Origin: Achromobacter pulmonis
Lineage (GTDB): Bacteria > Pseudomonadota > Gammaproteobacteria > Burkholderiales > Burkholderiaceae_B
Reading direction: 5' to 3'
Assembly (NCBI RefSeq): GCF_002885955.2
Contig: NZ_POQS01000002.1
Location: 753,526-817,525 of the forward strand
DNA: 64,000 nt
Shown one piece after another: positions 8,613 through 19,820 of this stretch (its first letter is position 1; the number at the start of each line of letters is the position of its first letter). The notes under the pieces were generated by a model that did no database searches, had not been told where the DNA came from, and was given only the letters and a program-made list of their open reading frames with translations. A program made the position numbers and the translations under genes.

Positions 8613-9476
8613 TCAGCGCGTGAATATCCACGCGGCCACCACGCCGCCGAACACGATCCGGTACCAGGCGAACACGCGGTACGTATGGTTGGCGACGAAG
8701 CGCAGCACGGCTCGCACCACCACCATCGCGCTCAGGAACGCCGCGACGAAGCCCACCGCGATGCCCGACAGGTCCTGCTGGGTCAGCAGGTCCATGTTCT
8801 TGTACATGTCGTAGACCGCCGCGCCCAGCATGGTCGGCATGGCTAGGAAGAACGAGAATTCGGTCGCCGTCTTGCGCTGGATGCCGGCGATCATGCCGCC
8901 GATGATGGTCGCACCCGAGCGCGAGGTGCCCGGGATCATGGCCAGGCACTGCGCCACGCCCACGCCCAGCGCCTGCTTCCAGGAAATCTGCTCCAGCGTG
9001 CGGGCCGTGGCGCGCTCGTCGGAGGCGGTGTCGTCGGCCGCGCCCGGCTGGTCGCCCGGCGTGTGATGGGTCTTGCGCTCCACGTACAGCATGATGAGCC
9101 CGCCCAGCACCAGGGTCACGACCACCACCGCCGGGTGGTAGAAGATGCTCTTGATCGACTTGATGAAGATCGCCCCGATCACGGCGGCCGGCAGGAAGGC
9201 GATGATCAGGTTGCGGGTGAAGGCCACCTCGCTGGGCACGCCGGTCAGCGTGCCGCGCGCCAGCCGCAGCAGGCGCGCGCGGAACACCCACATCACCGCC
9301 AGGATGGAGCCCAGCTGGATCACCACCTCGAAGACCTTGCCCTGGCTGGACTCGAAATTGATCCAGTCGCCCACCAGGATGAGGTGGCCGGTGCTGGACA
9401 CCGGGATGAATTCCGTCAGGCCCTCGATGACGCCCAGGACGAATGCTTTGATCAGGTATAGCGCGTTGTCGGTCAC
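8613..9476 (-). CDS. uppP: Undecaprenyl-diphosphatase
   Basis: Dephosphorylates undecaprenyl pyrophosphate to recycle the lipid carrier for peptidoglycan and O-antigen; high dosage gives bacitracin resistance. The 287-residue polytopic membrane protein has both BacA/UppP signatures: EGLTEFIPVSSTGH near residue 18 and PGTSRSGATI near residue 185. A charged loop around residues 135-160 (HHTPGDQPGAADDTASDE) is longer than in some homologues. The gene ends close to the lpxH terminator and lies 18 bp downstream of the TerC-family gene, probably in one transcript with it. Confidence 0.96.
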   Translation of the reverse strand: MTDNALYLIKAFVLGVIEGLTEFIPVSSTGHLILVGDWINFESSQGKVFEVVIQLGSILAVMWVFRARLLRLARGTLTGVPSEVAFTRNLIIAFLPAAVIGAIFIKSIKSIFYHPAVVVVTLVLGGLIMLYVERKTHHTPGDQPGAADDTASDERATARTLEQISWKQALGVGVAQCLAMIPGTSRSGATIIGGMIAGIQRKTATEFSFFLAMPTMLGAAVYDMYKNMDLLTQQDLSGIAVGFVAAFLSAMVVVRAVLRFVANHTYRVFAWYRIVFGGVVAAWIFTR

Positions 9477-9494
9477 GATACAGGTTCTGTCCGG

Positions 9495-11078
9495 TTAGTC
9501 GTTGGCGGGAGAGGCTTCGTCGGCATGCAGCTCTTGCGGCCGCTTCTCGACGCGCACCAGGGCGATGCGGCGGCCGTCCATTTCGAGGACTTCGAAGCGG
9601 AAATGGTCGTGGTGGATCTCGTACTCGCAGGCGTCGCCCGGCTTGGGCAGGTGGCCGAAGCGCGACAGCAGGTAGCCGGCCAGGGTCGAGAAGTCCTGGG
9701 CGTCGTCGACCAGGCCTTCGGTTTCGAGCACCTGCTCGACGTGGTGCAGGTCGGCCGCGCCGTCGATCTTCCAGGTGTTCTCGCCGTCGGCGACGATGTC
9801 GGGCAGTTCGTCCTCGTCGGGGAATTCGCCGGCGATGGCCTCGAAGACGTCGATGGGCGTCACCAGCCCCTCGATCGCGCCGAATTCGTCGGCCACCAGC
9901 ACGAGCTGGCCGCGCGAGCGCTTGAGCGTATCCATCAGGCGCAGGATGCCGATGGATTCGTGCACGATGATGGGATCGCGCAGGCGGTTGCGGCGCACGC
10001 GGCCCTCGGTGATCAGGTCGGCCACCAGGTCCTTGGCGCGGCCGATGCCCAGCACCTCGTCGAGCGACCCGCGACAGACCGGGAAGAAGCTGTGCGGCGC
10101 CTCGGTCAGCTGGTTGCGGATGGTCTGCGGATCGTCGTCGATATTGATCCAGGAGACGTCCGTGCGCGGCGTCATGATGGAGCGGATCGAGCGCTCGGCC
10201 AGGGTCAGCACGCCGCTGACCATGTTGCGCTCTTCGACGCCGAAGGCCGGCACGGTCGGGCCGTCGACGCTGGGCAGGTCGGGTTCGTCGGCCGGCGGCC
10301 GCTTGCCCAGCATGCGCAGCACGGCCGAGGCGGTGCGCTCGCGCATGGGACGGCGCGCGTCCAGCTTGAGCAGGTTGCGGCGCGCCACCTGGTTCAGCGC
10401 CTCGATGGCGACCGAGAAGCCGATGGCCGCGTACAGGTAGCCCTTGGGCACCTTGAAGCCGAACGCCTCGGCCAGCAGCGAGAAGCCGATCATGAGCAGG
10501 AAGCCCAGGCACAGCACCACCACCGTGGGGTGGGCGTTGACGAAGCGCGTCAGCGGCTTGGACGCCAGCAGCATGATGCCGATGGCGATGACGACGGCGA
10601 TCATCATGATCGCCAGGTGGTCCACCATGCCGACGGCGGTGATCACCGAATCCAGCGAGAACACCGCGTCCAGCACCACGATCTGCGTCACGATCACCCA
10701 GAAGCTGGCGTAGACGCGCGGCCCGGACGAGCCGCCGTGCTGGCTGCCTTCGAGGCGCTCGTGCAGCTCCATGGTGCCCTTGAACAGCAGGAACAGGCCG
10801 CCGATCATCAGGATCAGGTCGCGTCCCGAGAAGGAAAGCGGGCCGACGGAAAACAGGGGGGTGGTCAGCGTGACCAGCCATGACATGACCGACAACAGCC
10901 CCAGGCGCATGACGAGCGCCAGGCTCAGGCCCATGATGCGCGCGCGGTCGCGTTGCGCAGGGGGCAGCTTGTCCGCCAGGATGGCGATGAAAATCAGGTT
11001 ATCGATTCCCAGGACGATCTCGAGGACGACCAGGGTAAGCAAGCCGACCCACGCAGTGGGGTCCAGCAGCCACTCCAT
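9495..11078 (-). CDS. TerC-family membrane protein with CBS and CorC/HlyC domains
   Basis: Probably a membrane metal-ion handling protein; the substrate is unknown. The 527-residue product has a TerC domain of about seven membrane segments (residues ~1-230, with [16 protein letters not shown] and [12 protein letters not shown] containing conserved Asp), a paired CBS domain (about 300-420, beginning [13 protein letters not shown]) and a C-terminal CorC_HlyC transporter-associated domain (about 440-515). This is the YoaE/YegH-like architecture. I chose the ATG at 11078 because GGAG lies 6 bp upstream; an in-frame TTG four codons earlier is weaker. It is followed at 18 bp by uppP. Confidence 0.92.
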   Translation of the reverse strand: MEWLLDPTAWVGLLTLVVLEIVLGIDNLIFIAILADKLPPAQRDRARIMGLSLALVMRLGLLSVMSWLVTLTTPLFSVGPLSFSGRDLILMIGGLFLLFKGTMELHERLEGSQHGGSSGPRVYASFWVIVTQIVVLDAVFSLDSVITAVGMVDHLAIMMIAVVIAIGIMLLASKPLTRFVNAHPTVVVLCLGFLLMIGFSLLAEAFGFKVPKGYLYAAIGFSVAIEALNQVARRNLLKLDARRPMRERTASAVLRMLGKRPPADEPDLPSVDGPTVPAFGVEERNMVSGVLTLAERSIRSIMTPRTDVSWINIDDDPQTIRNQLTEAPHSFFPVCRGSLDEVLGIGRAKDLVADLITEGRVRRNRLRDPIIVHESIGILRLMDTLKRSRGQLVLVADEFGAIEGLVTPIDVFEAIAGEFPDEDELPDIVADGENTWKIDGAADLHHVEQVLETEGLVDDAQDFSTLAGYLLSRFGHLPKPGDACEYEIHHDHFRFEVLEMDGRRIALVRVEKRPQELHADEASPAND

Positions 11079-11203
11079 CAGGAGCTCCAAAAGTTACACG
11101 ACCGATAATCGTACATGGAAAATCCGTGACACGCCGGTGACGCCGCCCCTCCGTAAGCCTGATGTACAGGCGGTTTAGGCCATAGGAACCAGCCGCCGGA
11201 CAG

Positions 11204-11226
11204 AAAAAAACCGGCCCGGGGCCGGT
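11204..11226 (-). terminator. Intrinsic terminator after azurin
   Basis: Stem ACCGGCCC/GGGCCGGT, followed on the minus strand by seven Ts. It lies 22 bp past the azurin stop codon. Confidence 0.9.
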
Positions 11227-11248
11227 CTGTTCCTGGCGCGCGAGCCGC

Positions 11249-11698
11249 TTAGTTGCTGAGCTTGAGCGTGCCCTTCATGACGGCCCAGTGGCCGGGGAAC
11301 GAGCAGAAGAACGCATAGGCTTCGCCCGCGGTCAGCTTGGACACGTCGAAGGTGACCGAATCCGATTCGCCGCCGCCGATAACCTTGGTGTGCGCGATGA
11401 CGCGGCTGTCGCCCTGCTTGACGTAGTCCTGGGCGGCGCCGGCGTTCATGCCGTCGGTGGCCACGCCCTGGCGGTCGGCTTCCTTGGTGAGCACCCAGTT
11501 ATGGCCCATCGCGACCTTGGGCATCTTGCCCACGTGCTTGAGCGTCACGGTGAATTGCTTGCAGCTTTTGTCGACCACCATTTCCTTCAGGTTGAACTGC
11601 ATGGCGTCGTTGCCTTCGATGGTGGCTTCGCATTGCGCGGCCAGCGCGGGCAGGCTGGCGGCGGACAGGACGATGGCGAGGGTGGCTTTTGCCAGCAT
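11249..11698 (-). CDS. azu: Azurin, periplasmic blue-copper electron carrier
   Basis: A small type-1 copper protein that shuttles electrons in the periplasm. The 149-residue precursor has a 20-residue signal peptide ([20 protein letters not shown]) and a mature part starting [14 protein letters not shown]. Copper ligands are visible: His46 in MGHNWVL, Cys112 and His117 in [11 protein letters not shown], and axial Met121; Cys3 and Cys26 form the usual disulfide. The mature sequence is very like the azurin I remember from Achromobacter (Alcaligenes) denitrificans. The start is the ATG before the signal peptide; 16 extra upstream codons are open but not plausible. It diverges from nosR and has its own FNR-type box. 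Confidence 0.97.
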   Translation of the reverse strand: MLAKATLAIVLSAASLPALAAQCEATIEGNDAMQFNLKEMVVDKSCKQFTVTLKHVGKMPKVAMGHNWVLTKEADRQGVATDGMNAGAAQDYVKQGDSRVIAHTKVIGGGESDSVTFDVSKLTAGEAYAFFCSFPGHWAVMKGTLKLSN

Positions 11699-11766
11699 GG
11701 GAATTCTCCGTAGACAGGGGCGGCGTTTGGATTCTCCGCAAGCCACATGCCTGCGTCGCTGCCGCT

Positions 11767-11815
11767 AGGCACAAGTCTAGGACACCGAAAAAAACACGCT
11801 ATTGACGGACATCAA
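11767..11815 (-). promoter_or_regulatory. FNR/DNR-type promoter of azurin
   Basis: TTGACGGACATCAA (11802-11815) matches the anaerobic-regulator consensus TTGAT-N4-ATCAA at 9 of 10 fixed bases. On the minus strand a -10-like TAGACT lies at 11779-11774, which predicts a start near 11767. The box centre is then about 41.5 bp upstream, the class II activator position. The geometry is my inference; no -35 is needed for such promoters. Confidence 0.7.
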
Positions 11816-11902
11816 GTCCGTCCGGATCGCATGCCGCAAAACCGGGAAACCCCCAGGTTTTGTAGGGGTATTGAGGTTCCGGCGAGAAGGAAACGGAGGC
11901 CG

Positions 11903-11951
11903 TTGATAAACCGCAATACCACCCGTCCTGGATCTTCTTAGGATGCGTCAA
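11903..11951 (+). promoter_or_regulatory. FNR/DNR-type promoter of nosR
   Basis: TTGATAAACCGCAA (11903-11916) has a perfect left half-site and a 3-of-5 right half-site of TTGAT-N4-ATCAA. A -10-like TAGGAT at 11939-11944 predicts a start near 11951, which places the box centre at about -41.5. A second, weaker match (TTAGGATGCGTCAA) overlaps the -10. This box is distinct from the azurin box about 100 bp away, so each divergent gene appears to have its own. Confidence 0.55.
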
Positions 11952-11983
11952 ACCTTTGCAAATAGAACCAGAAGAGTACAGGC

Positions 11984-14236
11984 ATGCAGGGCAGCACAGC
12001 GGGGCGGGAGTTCATGCGGATCGTCGGATTCATGCGGGCAGCGTTCATTGCGCTGCTGCTCTATATATTGGGCGCCGGCCTGGCGCAGGCGCAGCGGCTA
12101 CCCGACTTCCTGGCCACTACCCCGATCGGCGAGATCTTCCCCGGCGCGGACCGCGTCGACGCCCCCGCCGGCAAGCCGCTGGCCGCCAAGGCCTATGCCG
12201 GCTCGCGCCCGCTCGGCGTCGTCTACCTGACTTCCGACGTGGTCAACACGCGCGGCTATTCCAGCAAGCCCATCGACGTGCTGGTCGGGCTGGCCAACGA
12301 CGGCCGCATCGTCGGGGCCAAGCTGGTCGAGCACCACGAACCCATCGTCCTCATCGGCATCCCCCAGGCCAAGGTGGACCATTTCATCAGCGGCTACGTC
12401 GGCCTCAATTTCGTCGACTCCCCGCCCCGCCACGGCGCGCCGCCGCCGGTGGACATCATCAGCGGCGCGACCGTCACGCTGATGGTGATCGGCGACAGCA
12501 TCACGCGCTCGGCCATCGCCGTGGCGCGCGCCCACGGCATCGACAAGACCGCCGCACCCGTCCAGCAGGCCGCGCCGGCCGCCGCGCGCGCCGTCGACGA
12601 ATCGCGCGACACGCCGCAGAGCTGGCAGGCCCTGCTCGACGCCGGCGCGGTGCGCAACCTGAGGCTCACGCCCGAGGACGTCAACCAGGCCTTCCGCGCA
12701 TCCGGGCGCGACGACGCCGCCGCGGTCGCCGACGGCAGCGGCAATGCCGACACCTTCATCGACCTGTACGCCGCGCTGGTGAGCGTGCCGGCCATCGGCC
12801 GCAGCCTGCTGGGCGACACCGAATGGCAGCGCCTGAAGGAAAGACTCAAGCCCGGCCAGCAGGCCATGCTGGTGGCGGGCAACGGCGCGTATTCGTTCAA
12901 GGGCTCGGGCTACGTGCGCGGCGGCATCTTCGACCGCATCGAGGTGATCCAGGACGAAAGCAGCTTCCGCTTTCGCGACCGCAACCACCAGCGACTGGCC
13001 GACGTGGCCGCCGAGGGCGCACCGGCGTTTCGCGAAGTGGCACTGTTCATCGTGCCCGACGACGCCGCGCTCGACCCGGTCGCGCCCTGGCGCCTGCAGC
13101 TCATGGTGCAGCGCGTGCTCAGCGTGAAGGACAAGGCGTTCGTCACCTTCGACCTGCCCTACGAACTGCCGCAGGCCTACACCAGGCCCGTCGCCGGCGC
13201 GCAACCCGCGGCGGCGGCGCCGGCCGCGACCGCTCCCGCCCCGACCACGCAGGCCGCCGAAGAAGAACCCGCGCCCGCGCTGTGGAAGCAGATCTGGCGC
13301 GGCAAGTCCGGCCAGGTGGCCGTGCTGACGGTGGCGCTGGTGGTGCTGGTGGGCATCTTCTTCTTCCAGGACCAGCTCACCAGCCGGCCGCTGCTGCACG
13401 ACCGCCTGCGGCTGGCGTTCCTGGCGTTCGCGCTGTTCTGGATCGGCTGGTACGGCCAGGCCCAGCTGTCCATCGTGAACGTGCTGACCTTTTTCTCGGC
13501 GCTGCGCACCGACTTCCGCTGGGAGTACTTCCTGATGGACCCGCTGGTGTTCATCCTGTGGTGCGCCACCGCGATCTCGATGGTGTTCTGGAACCGCGGC
13601 GCGTTCTGCGGCTGGCTGTGCCCGTTCGGCGCGCTGCAGGAGCTGGCCAACCGGGCCGCCAAGCGCCTGGGCGTGCGCCAGCTGAAGATCAGCCACGGCG
13701 TCAACCAGCGCCTGTCGACGCTGAAGTACGTGATCTTCCTGCTGCTGTTCGGCTTCTCGCTGTACGACCTGGCGCTGGCCGAGCAGCTCTCCGAGATCGA
13801 GCCCTTCAAGACCGCCATCATCCTGCGCTTCGTGCGCTACTGGCCCTTCGTGCTCTTCGCCGTGGCGGTGCTGGCGGCCGGCCTCTTCGTGGAACGCTTC
13901 TTCTGCCGCTACCTCTGTCCGCTGGGCGCGGCGCTGGCGATTCCCGCCCGCCTGCGCATCTTCAACTGGCTGCGCCGTTACCGCGACTGCGGCAACCCCT
14001 GTCAGCGCTGCAATCTCGAATGCCCGGTACAGGCCATCGACCCCACCGGCGAGATCAACCCGAACGAGTGCATCCAGTGCCTGCACTGCCAGATGCTCTA
14101 CCACCATGACCAGAAGTGTCCGCACCTGATCCAGAAAAAGGCCAAGCGCGAGCGCCGCCGGCCCCAGGCCGAGCCCGCCGAGCAGCCCATCGTGATCCAC
14201 CGCCTGCCGAGCCAGAAACCCGAAGCCGAAGCCTGA
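11984..14236 (+). CDS. nosR: NosR, electron-transfer and regulatory membrane protein for nitrous oxide reductase
   Basis: Required for expression and in-vivo electron supply of NosZ. The 750-residue protein has a signal sequence (about residues 11-37), a periplasmic FMN-binding domain with covalent-flavin motif SGATVT near residue 160, membrane segments from about residue 440, two CxxxCP-type motifs ([23 protein letters not shown]), and a C-terminal ferredoxin-like part with cysteine clusters [13 protein letters not shown] and CIQCLHC. Two starts are possible: ATG 11984, with AGAAGAG 7 bp upstream, or ATG 12014, with GGGAG only 3 bp upstream. I prefer the first. It leads the nos cluster. Confidence 0.95.
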   Translation: MQGSTAGREFMRIVGFMRAAFIALLLYILGAGLAQAQRLPDFLATTPIGEIFPGADRVDAPAGKPLAAKAYAGSRPLGVVYLTSDVVNTRGYSSKPIDVLVGLANDGRIVGAKLVEHHEPIVLIGIPQAKVDHFISGYVGLNFVDSPPRHGAPPPVDIISGATVTLMVIGDSITRSAIAVARAHGIDKTAAPVQQAAPAAARAVDESRDTPQSWQALLDAGAVRNLRLTPEDVNQAFRASGRDDAAAVADGSGNADTFIDLYAALVSVPAIGRSLLGDTEWQRLKERLKPGQQAMLVAGNGAYSFKGSGYVRGGIFDRIEVIQDESSFRFRDRNHQRLADVAAEGAPAFREVALFIVPDDAALDPVAPWRLQLMVQRVLSVKDKAFVTFDLPYELPQAYTRPVAGAQPAAAAPAATAPAPTTQAAEEEPAPALWKQIWRGKSGQVAVLTVALVVLVGIFFFQDQLTSRPLLHDRLRLAFLAFALFWIGWYGQAQLSIVNVLTFFSALRTDFRWEYFLMDPLVFILWCATAISMVFWNRGAFCGWLCPFGALQELANRAAKRLGVRQLKISHGVNQRLSTLKYVIFLLLFGFSLYDLALAEQLSEIEPFKTAIILRFVRYWPFVLFAVAVLAAGLFVERFFCRYLCPLGAALAIPARLRIFNWLRRYRDCGNPCQRCNLECPVQAIDPTGEINPNECIQCLHCQMLYHHDQKCPHLIQKKAKRERRRPQAEPAEQPIVIHRLPSQKPEAEA

Positions 14237-14354
14237 ATCCAGTTCTTGCCGTTGCGCCATTCCGGGGCGGAAACGCCGCCCCCCGGACGGCGGGCAGCGG
14301 ATGGAACTTTCTTACCCCACGGCGCGAGCCGCCGTTCCTACCAAGGAGTTATCC

Positions 14355-16268
14355 ATGTCCGACAAGAATCCCGAAAAGGGCGGCCTTTCTCGCCGCAGCT
14401 TCCTCGGCACCGCAGCCATCACCGGCGCCGCCGGCCTGGTGGCGGGCGCGCAGATCCCCACCGCGCATGGCAAGGACGCCAAGGGCGCCAACGGCGTGCT
14501 GGGCCACGTCGCGCCGGGCGATCTGGACGAATACTATGCGTTCAACTCCAGCGGCCAGTCGGGCGAAGTGCGGGTGCTGGGCCTGCCGTCCATGCGCGAG
14601 CTGGTGCGCATCCCCGTCTTCAACCACTGCAGCGCGACCGGCTGGGGCCGCACCAACGAAAGCCGCAAGATCCTCACCGAAGGCCTGACGCCCGAGACCC
14701 GCGCCTACCTCAAGGACAAGGGCGGCGTGTTCGCCAACGGCGACGCCCACCACCCTCACCTGTCGTTCACCGACCGCACCTACGACGGCCGCTACCTGTT
14801 CATCAACGACAAGGCCAACAACCGCGTCGCGCGCATCCGCCTGGACGTGATGAAGACCGACAAGATCACCGAGCTGCCCAACGTATCGGGCGTGCACGGC
14901 CTGCGGCCGCAGCGCTATCCGCGCACCGGCTATGTGTTCGCCAACGGCGAGCACATCGTGCCGCTGCCCAACGACGGCAAGGTGATCGACGATCCCAAGA
15001 AGAACTTCTTCGCCATCTACACCGCGATCGACGGCGACACCATGAAGGTCGCCTGGCAGGTGCTGGTCGACGGCAACCTGGACAACGGCGACGCCGACTA
15101 CCAGGGCAAGTACTCCTTCTCCACCTGCTACAACTCGGAGAAGGGCGTGACGGTGGAAGAGATGTCGGCCAATGAGCAGGACTGGGTCGTGGTGTTCAAC
15201 ATCAAGCGCATCGAGGAAGCCGTCAAGAAGGGCGACTACAAGATGATGGGCGGGGTGCCGGTGATCGACGGGCGCCACGGCTCCAAGTACACGCGCTACA
15301 TCCCGGTGCCGAACTCGCCGCACGGCTGCAACGCCGCGCCCGACGGCATCCACATCGTGCTCAACGGCAAGCTCTCGCCCACCGTCACGGTGCTGGACGT
15401 GCGCACGCTGGACGACCTGTTCGACGACAAGATCAAGCCGCGCGACTGCGTGGTGGCCGAACCGCAGCTGGGCCTGGGCCCGCTGCACACGGCCTTCGAC
15501 GGCCGCGGCAACGCCTACACCACGCTGTTCATCGACAGCCAGATGGTCAAGTGGAACCTCGACCTGGCCAAGCGCGCCTTCAAGGGCGAGAAGGTCGACC
15601 CCATCATCCAGAAGCTGGACGTGCACTACCAGCCCGGCCATAACCACACCACCATGGGCGAGACCCGCGAGGCCGACGGCAAGTGGCTGGTGTCGCTGAA
15701 CAAGTTCTCGAAGGACCGCTTCCTCAACGTGGGTCCGCTCAAGCCCGAGAACGACCAGCTCATCGACATCTCCGGCGACGAGATGAAGCTGGTGCACGAC
15801 GGCCCCAGCTTCGCCGAGCCGCACGACATGTGCCTGGTGCACCGCTCCAAGGTCCACCCGCTCAGCGTCTGGAAACGCGACGACCCCATGTGGGAGGACG
15901 CCCGCCAGCTGGCCAAGAAGGACGGCGTCACGCTGGAGGACGCCGCCAAGGTGGTGCGCGACGGCAACAAGGTGCGCGTGTACATGATGGCGGTCGCGCC
16001 CATGTTCAGCATCAAGAAGTTCGAAGTCAACCAGGGCGACGAAGTCACCGTGGTGGTGACCAACATGGAGGTGATCGAGGACCTGACGCACGGCTTCACG
16101 CTGGAAGGCCACGGCATCGCCATGGAGATCGGACCGCAGGCCACTTCGTCGGTCACGTTCACCGCCGACCGCCCGGGCGTGTACTGGTACTACTGCCAGT
16201 GGTTCTGCCACGCGCTGCACATGGAGATGTCCGGCCAGATGATCGTCCATCCCAAGAAGACCGCGTAG
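14355..16268 (+). CDS. nosZ: Nitrous-oxide reductase
   Basis: Periplasmic copper enzyme that reduces N2O to N2, the last step of denitrification. The 637-residue precursor has a twin-arginine signal ([17 protein letters not shown]), so it is exported folded and is a clade I type. The beta-propeller carries the CuZ histidines seen in [40 protein letters not shown] and AEPHD. The C-terminal cupredoxin domain has the CuA site [15 protein letters not shown] 14355 follows AAGGAG by 6 bp; the open frame upstream of it is not needed. It lies 118 bp after nosR. Confidence 0.98.
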   Translation: MSDKNPEKGGLSRRSFLGTAAITGAAGLVAGAQIPTAHGKDAKGANGVLGHVAPGDLDEYYAFNSSGQSGEVRVLGLPSMRELVRIPVFNHCSATGWGRTNESRKILTEGLTPETRAYLKDKGGVFANGDAHHPHLSFTDRTYDGRYLFINDKANNRVARIRLDVMKTDKITELPNVSGVHGLRPQRYPRTGYVFANGEHIVPLPNDGKVIDDPKKNFFAIYTAIDGDTMKVAWQVLVDGNLDNGDADYQGKYSFSTCYNSEKGVTVEEMSANEQDWVVVFNIKRIEEAVKKGDYKMMGGVPVIDGRHGSKYTRYIPVPNSPHGCNAAPDGIHIVLNGKLSPTVTVLDVRTLDDLFDDKIKPRDCVVAEPQLGLGPLHTAFDGRGNAYTTLFIDSQMVKWNLDLAKRAFKGEKVDPIIQKLDVHYQPGHNHTTMGETREADGKWLVSLNKFSKDRFLNVGPLKPENDQLIDISGDEMKLVHDGPSFAEPHDMCLVHRSKVHPLSVWKRDDPMWEDARQLAKKDGVTLEDAAKVVRDGNKVRVYMMAVAPMFSIKKFEVNQGDEVTVVVTNMEVIEDLTHGFTLEGHGIAMEIGPQATSSVTFTADRPGVYWYYCQWFCHALHMEMSGQMIVHPKKTA

Positions 16269-16273
16269 CTTCC

Positions 16274-17565
16274 ATGACGTCCATCTCCATGCCGAAGGGC
16301 GGCGGGAGGACCGCCCGCGCCGCGCTGGCGGCCCTCGCCCTGGCGCTGTCCGGCGCCGCGCCGGCGGCCGTGCACACGCTCGCCCCCGGCGCCGACCTGG
16401 CGCAGGCCGTCGCCGCGGCGCAGGACGGCGACGTGCTGCGCCTGTCCCCCGGCGCCTATGCCGGCGGCATCGTCATCGACAAGCCGCTGACGCTGGAAGG
16501 GCCGGCCGACCGCTCGGCGGTCATCGCCGGCACGCGCCAGGGGCGCACGGTGTGGATCAAGGCCGCCGACGTGTCGCTGCGCAGCCTGACCGTGACCCGC
16601 TCCGGGCTGAGCCTGTCGGACATGGACGCCGGCGTCTTCCTCGACCGCACGGCGCACCGCGCCCGGGTGGAAGGCAACGACATCCTCGACAATCTCGTGG
16701 GCGTGCACGTCTGGGGGCCGCGCGACGCCCTGGTGCGCGGCAACCGCATCGTCGGCAACCGGGAACTGCGCGTGGCCGAACGGGGCAACGGCGTCACGCT
16801 CTGGAACACGCCCGGCACCCGCGTGCTGGACAACGACATCTCGGCCGGGCGCGACGGCATCTTCGTCAACACCAGCCGGCTGAACACCTTCAGCGGCAAC
16901 CGTTTCCACGACCTGCGCTACGCGGTGCACTACATGTACACCAACGAAAGCGAAATCAGCGGCAACGTCGCCACCGGCACCGACGTGGCCTACGCCATCA
17001 TGTTCTCGCACCAGCTGATCGTGCGCGACAACGTCGCCGTCGACAGCCGCGAGCAAGGGCTGATGCTGAACTACGCCAACCAGTCCCGCATCACCGGCAA
17101 CTCGGTGGACCGCGCGGGCAAGTGCGTGTTCATCTACAACGCCAACTACAACGAATTCCAGGACAACCGCTTCGCCAACTGCGACATCGGCGTGCACTTC
17201 ACCGCCGGCTCCGAAGGCAACCAGGTGTCAGGCAACGCCTTCATCAACAACCGCAACCAGGTCAAGTACGTCAGCACCCGGACGCTGGACTGGTCGGTCG
17301 CGGGCCGCGGCAATTACTGGAGCGACAACACCGCCTTCGACCTGGACGGCGACGGCATCGCCGATACCGCCTACCGGCCCAACGACGTGGTCGACCAGCT
17401 GCTGTGGCGCGCGCCGGCCGCGCGCATCCTGCTCAACAGCCCGTCGATCGCCATCGTGCGCTGGGCGCAATCGCAGTTCCCCGCCATCCTGCCCGGGGGC
17501 GTGATCGACAGCGCGCCGCTGATGCAGCCGCCGCCGCTGCCGGCCCGGCTGCCCAAGGAGTCTCC

Positions 17566-17569
<4 letters not shown>
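16274..17569 (+). CDS. nosD: NosD, periplasmic copper-site maturation protein
   Basis: With NosF and NosY it supplies the sulfur (and helps the copper) of the NosZ CuZ centre. The 431-residue protein has a signal peptide (ALAALALALSGAAPAAVH) and a right-handed parallel beta-helix made of CASH/NosD repeats, visible as recurring patterns such as NRIVGNRELRVAERGNG, NTFSGNRFHDLRYAV and NQVSGNAFINNRNQV. The start at 16274 is 5 bp after the nosZ stop; a second ATG lies five codons on. Its stop overlaps the nosF start (ATGA). Confidence 0.95.
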
Positions 17570-18461
<892 letters not shown>

Positions 18462-18465
<4 letters not shown>

Positions 18466-19292
18466 ACGCGGTAGGCACCATCATCGGCAAGGAAATCCGC
18501 GACGGGCTGCGCAACCGCTGGGTGCTGGCCACCGCCCTGCTGCTGGCCGCGCTGGCGCTGGCCCTGGGCCTGCTGGGCAGCTCGCCCAGCGGCACGGTCA
18601 AGGCCGAGCCGCTGACCGTCACCGTGGTCAGCCTGTCCAGCCTGTCCATCTTCCTGGTCCCGCTGATCGCCATGCTGCTGGCCTATGACGCCGTGGTCGG
18701 CGAAGTCGACCGCGGCACCATGGCGCTGCTGCTCAGCTATCCGGTCTCGCGCTGGCAGGTGCTGGTGGGCAAGTTCATCGGCCACCTCGCCATCCTGGCG
18801 CTGGCCACGGGCGCGGGCTACGGCTCGGCCGGGCTGGCGCTGCAATGGGCCTACGGCGGCCTGGACATCGGCGCCTGGCAGCCGTTCGCGCTGCTGATCG
18901 GCGCCAGCGTGCTGCTGGGCGCCAGCTTTCTCGCAATGGGCTACCTGATCAGCACGCTGGTGCGCGAGCGCGCCACGGCCGCCGGCATCGCCCTGGGCGT
19001 CTGGCTGTTCTTCGTCGTCATCTACGACATGGCGCTCCTGGGCGTGCTGGCCGCCGACCAGGGCCGCCACGTCAGTCCCGGCCTGCTCAACGCGCTGCTG
19101 CTGCTCAACCCCTCGGACGTGTACCGGCTGCTGAACCTGACCGGCTTCGAGAACATTTCGCTGTACGCCGGCATGGCGGGCGTGAGCGACCAGGCCAGCC
19201 TGCCGACGTCGGCGCTGATCGCCGCGCTGCTGCTGTGGGTCGCCGTGCCGTTCCTGCTGGCGGCGGCGGCATTCAGGAGGAAACAACTATGA
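18462..19292 (+). CDS. nosY: NosY, ABC transporter permease
   Basis: Membrane subunit of NosDFY. The 276-residue protein has six predicted membrane segments, including ALLLAALALALGLLGSS, SLSIFLVPLIAMLLAY and GIALGVWLFFVVIYDMAL. It belongs to the ABC-2 permease family, with a cytoplasmic segment VVGEVDRGTMALLLSYPVSR typical of NosY. It overlaps nosF by ATGA and its stop overlaps the nosL start. Confidence 0.95.
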
Positions 19293-19792
19293 GACGCCTG
19301 CGGCTCGCCCTGGCCCTCGCGGCCCTGCTGAGCGCCGCCGCCTGCGGCAGCGGCGCCGATTCCGAGGCCCCGCCCCCGCCGCCCCAGGCCGTGACGCTGG
19401 AATCGGTCGGCCACTACTGCGGCATGGCCTTGAACGAACATGGCGGCCCCAAGGGCCAGATCTTCATCAAGGGGCGCGCGGCGCCGGTGTGGTTCTCGTC
19501 GATCAAGCAGGTCTTCGCCTATACCCTGCTGCCGGAAGAACCCAAGGCCATCAGCGCCATCTACGTCAACGACATGGGCACGGCCGGCCCGGACGGCGCG
19601 CCCGATCCGTCGGTGTGGATCGACGCGCGCCAGGCCTACTACGTCATCGAAGGCCGTTTCATCGGCGGCATGGGCGTCGAAGACGCGATGCCGTTCTCGC
19701 AGCGCGAACGCGCCGACGCCTTCGCCCGCGCCCACGGCGGCCGCGTCGCCGCCTTCGCCGACGTGCCGGAAGCCTATGTCTTCGCCCAATAG
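19289..19792 (+). CDS. nosL: NosL, copper-chaperone lipoprotein
   Basis: Delivers Cu(I) to apo-NosZ at the periplasmic side. The 167-residue product has a lipoprotein signal with lipobox LSAAAC at about residue 19 and a proline stretch EAPPPPPQ. The copper-binding motif is HYCGMAL (Cys and Met ligands), and a second methionine ligand region is NDMG. The NosL fold ends with DVPEAYVFAQ. GGAGG precedes the ATG by 8 bp, and the ATG overlaps the nosY stop. Confidence 0.95.
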   Translation: MRRLRLALALAALLSAAACGSGADSEAPPPPPQAVTLESVGHYCGMALNEHGGPKGQIFIKGRAAPVWFSSIKQVFAYTLLPEEPKAISAIYVNDMGTAGPDGAPDPSVWIDARQAYYVIEGRFIGGMGVEDAMPFSQRERADAFARAHGGRVAAFADVPEAYVFAQ

Positions 19793-19820
19793 TCCCGCCC
19801 CACTCCGCAGGCCTGTCGCC

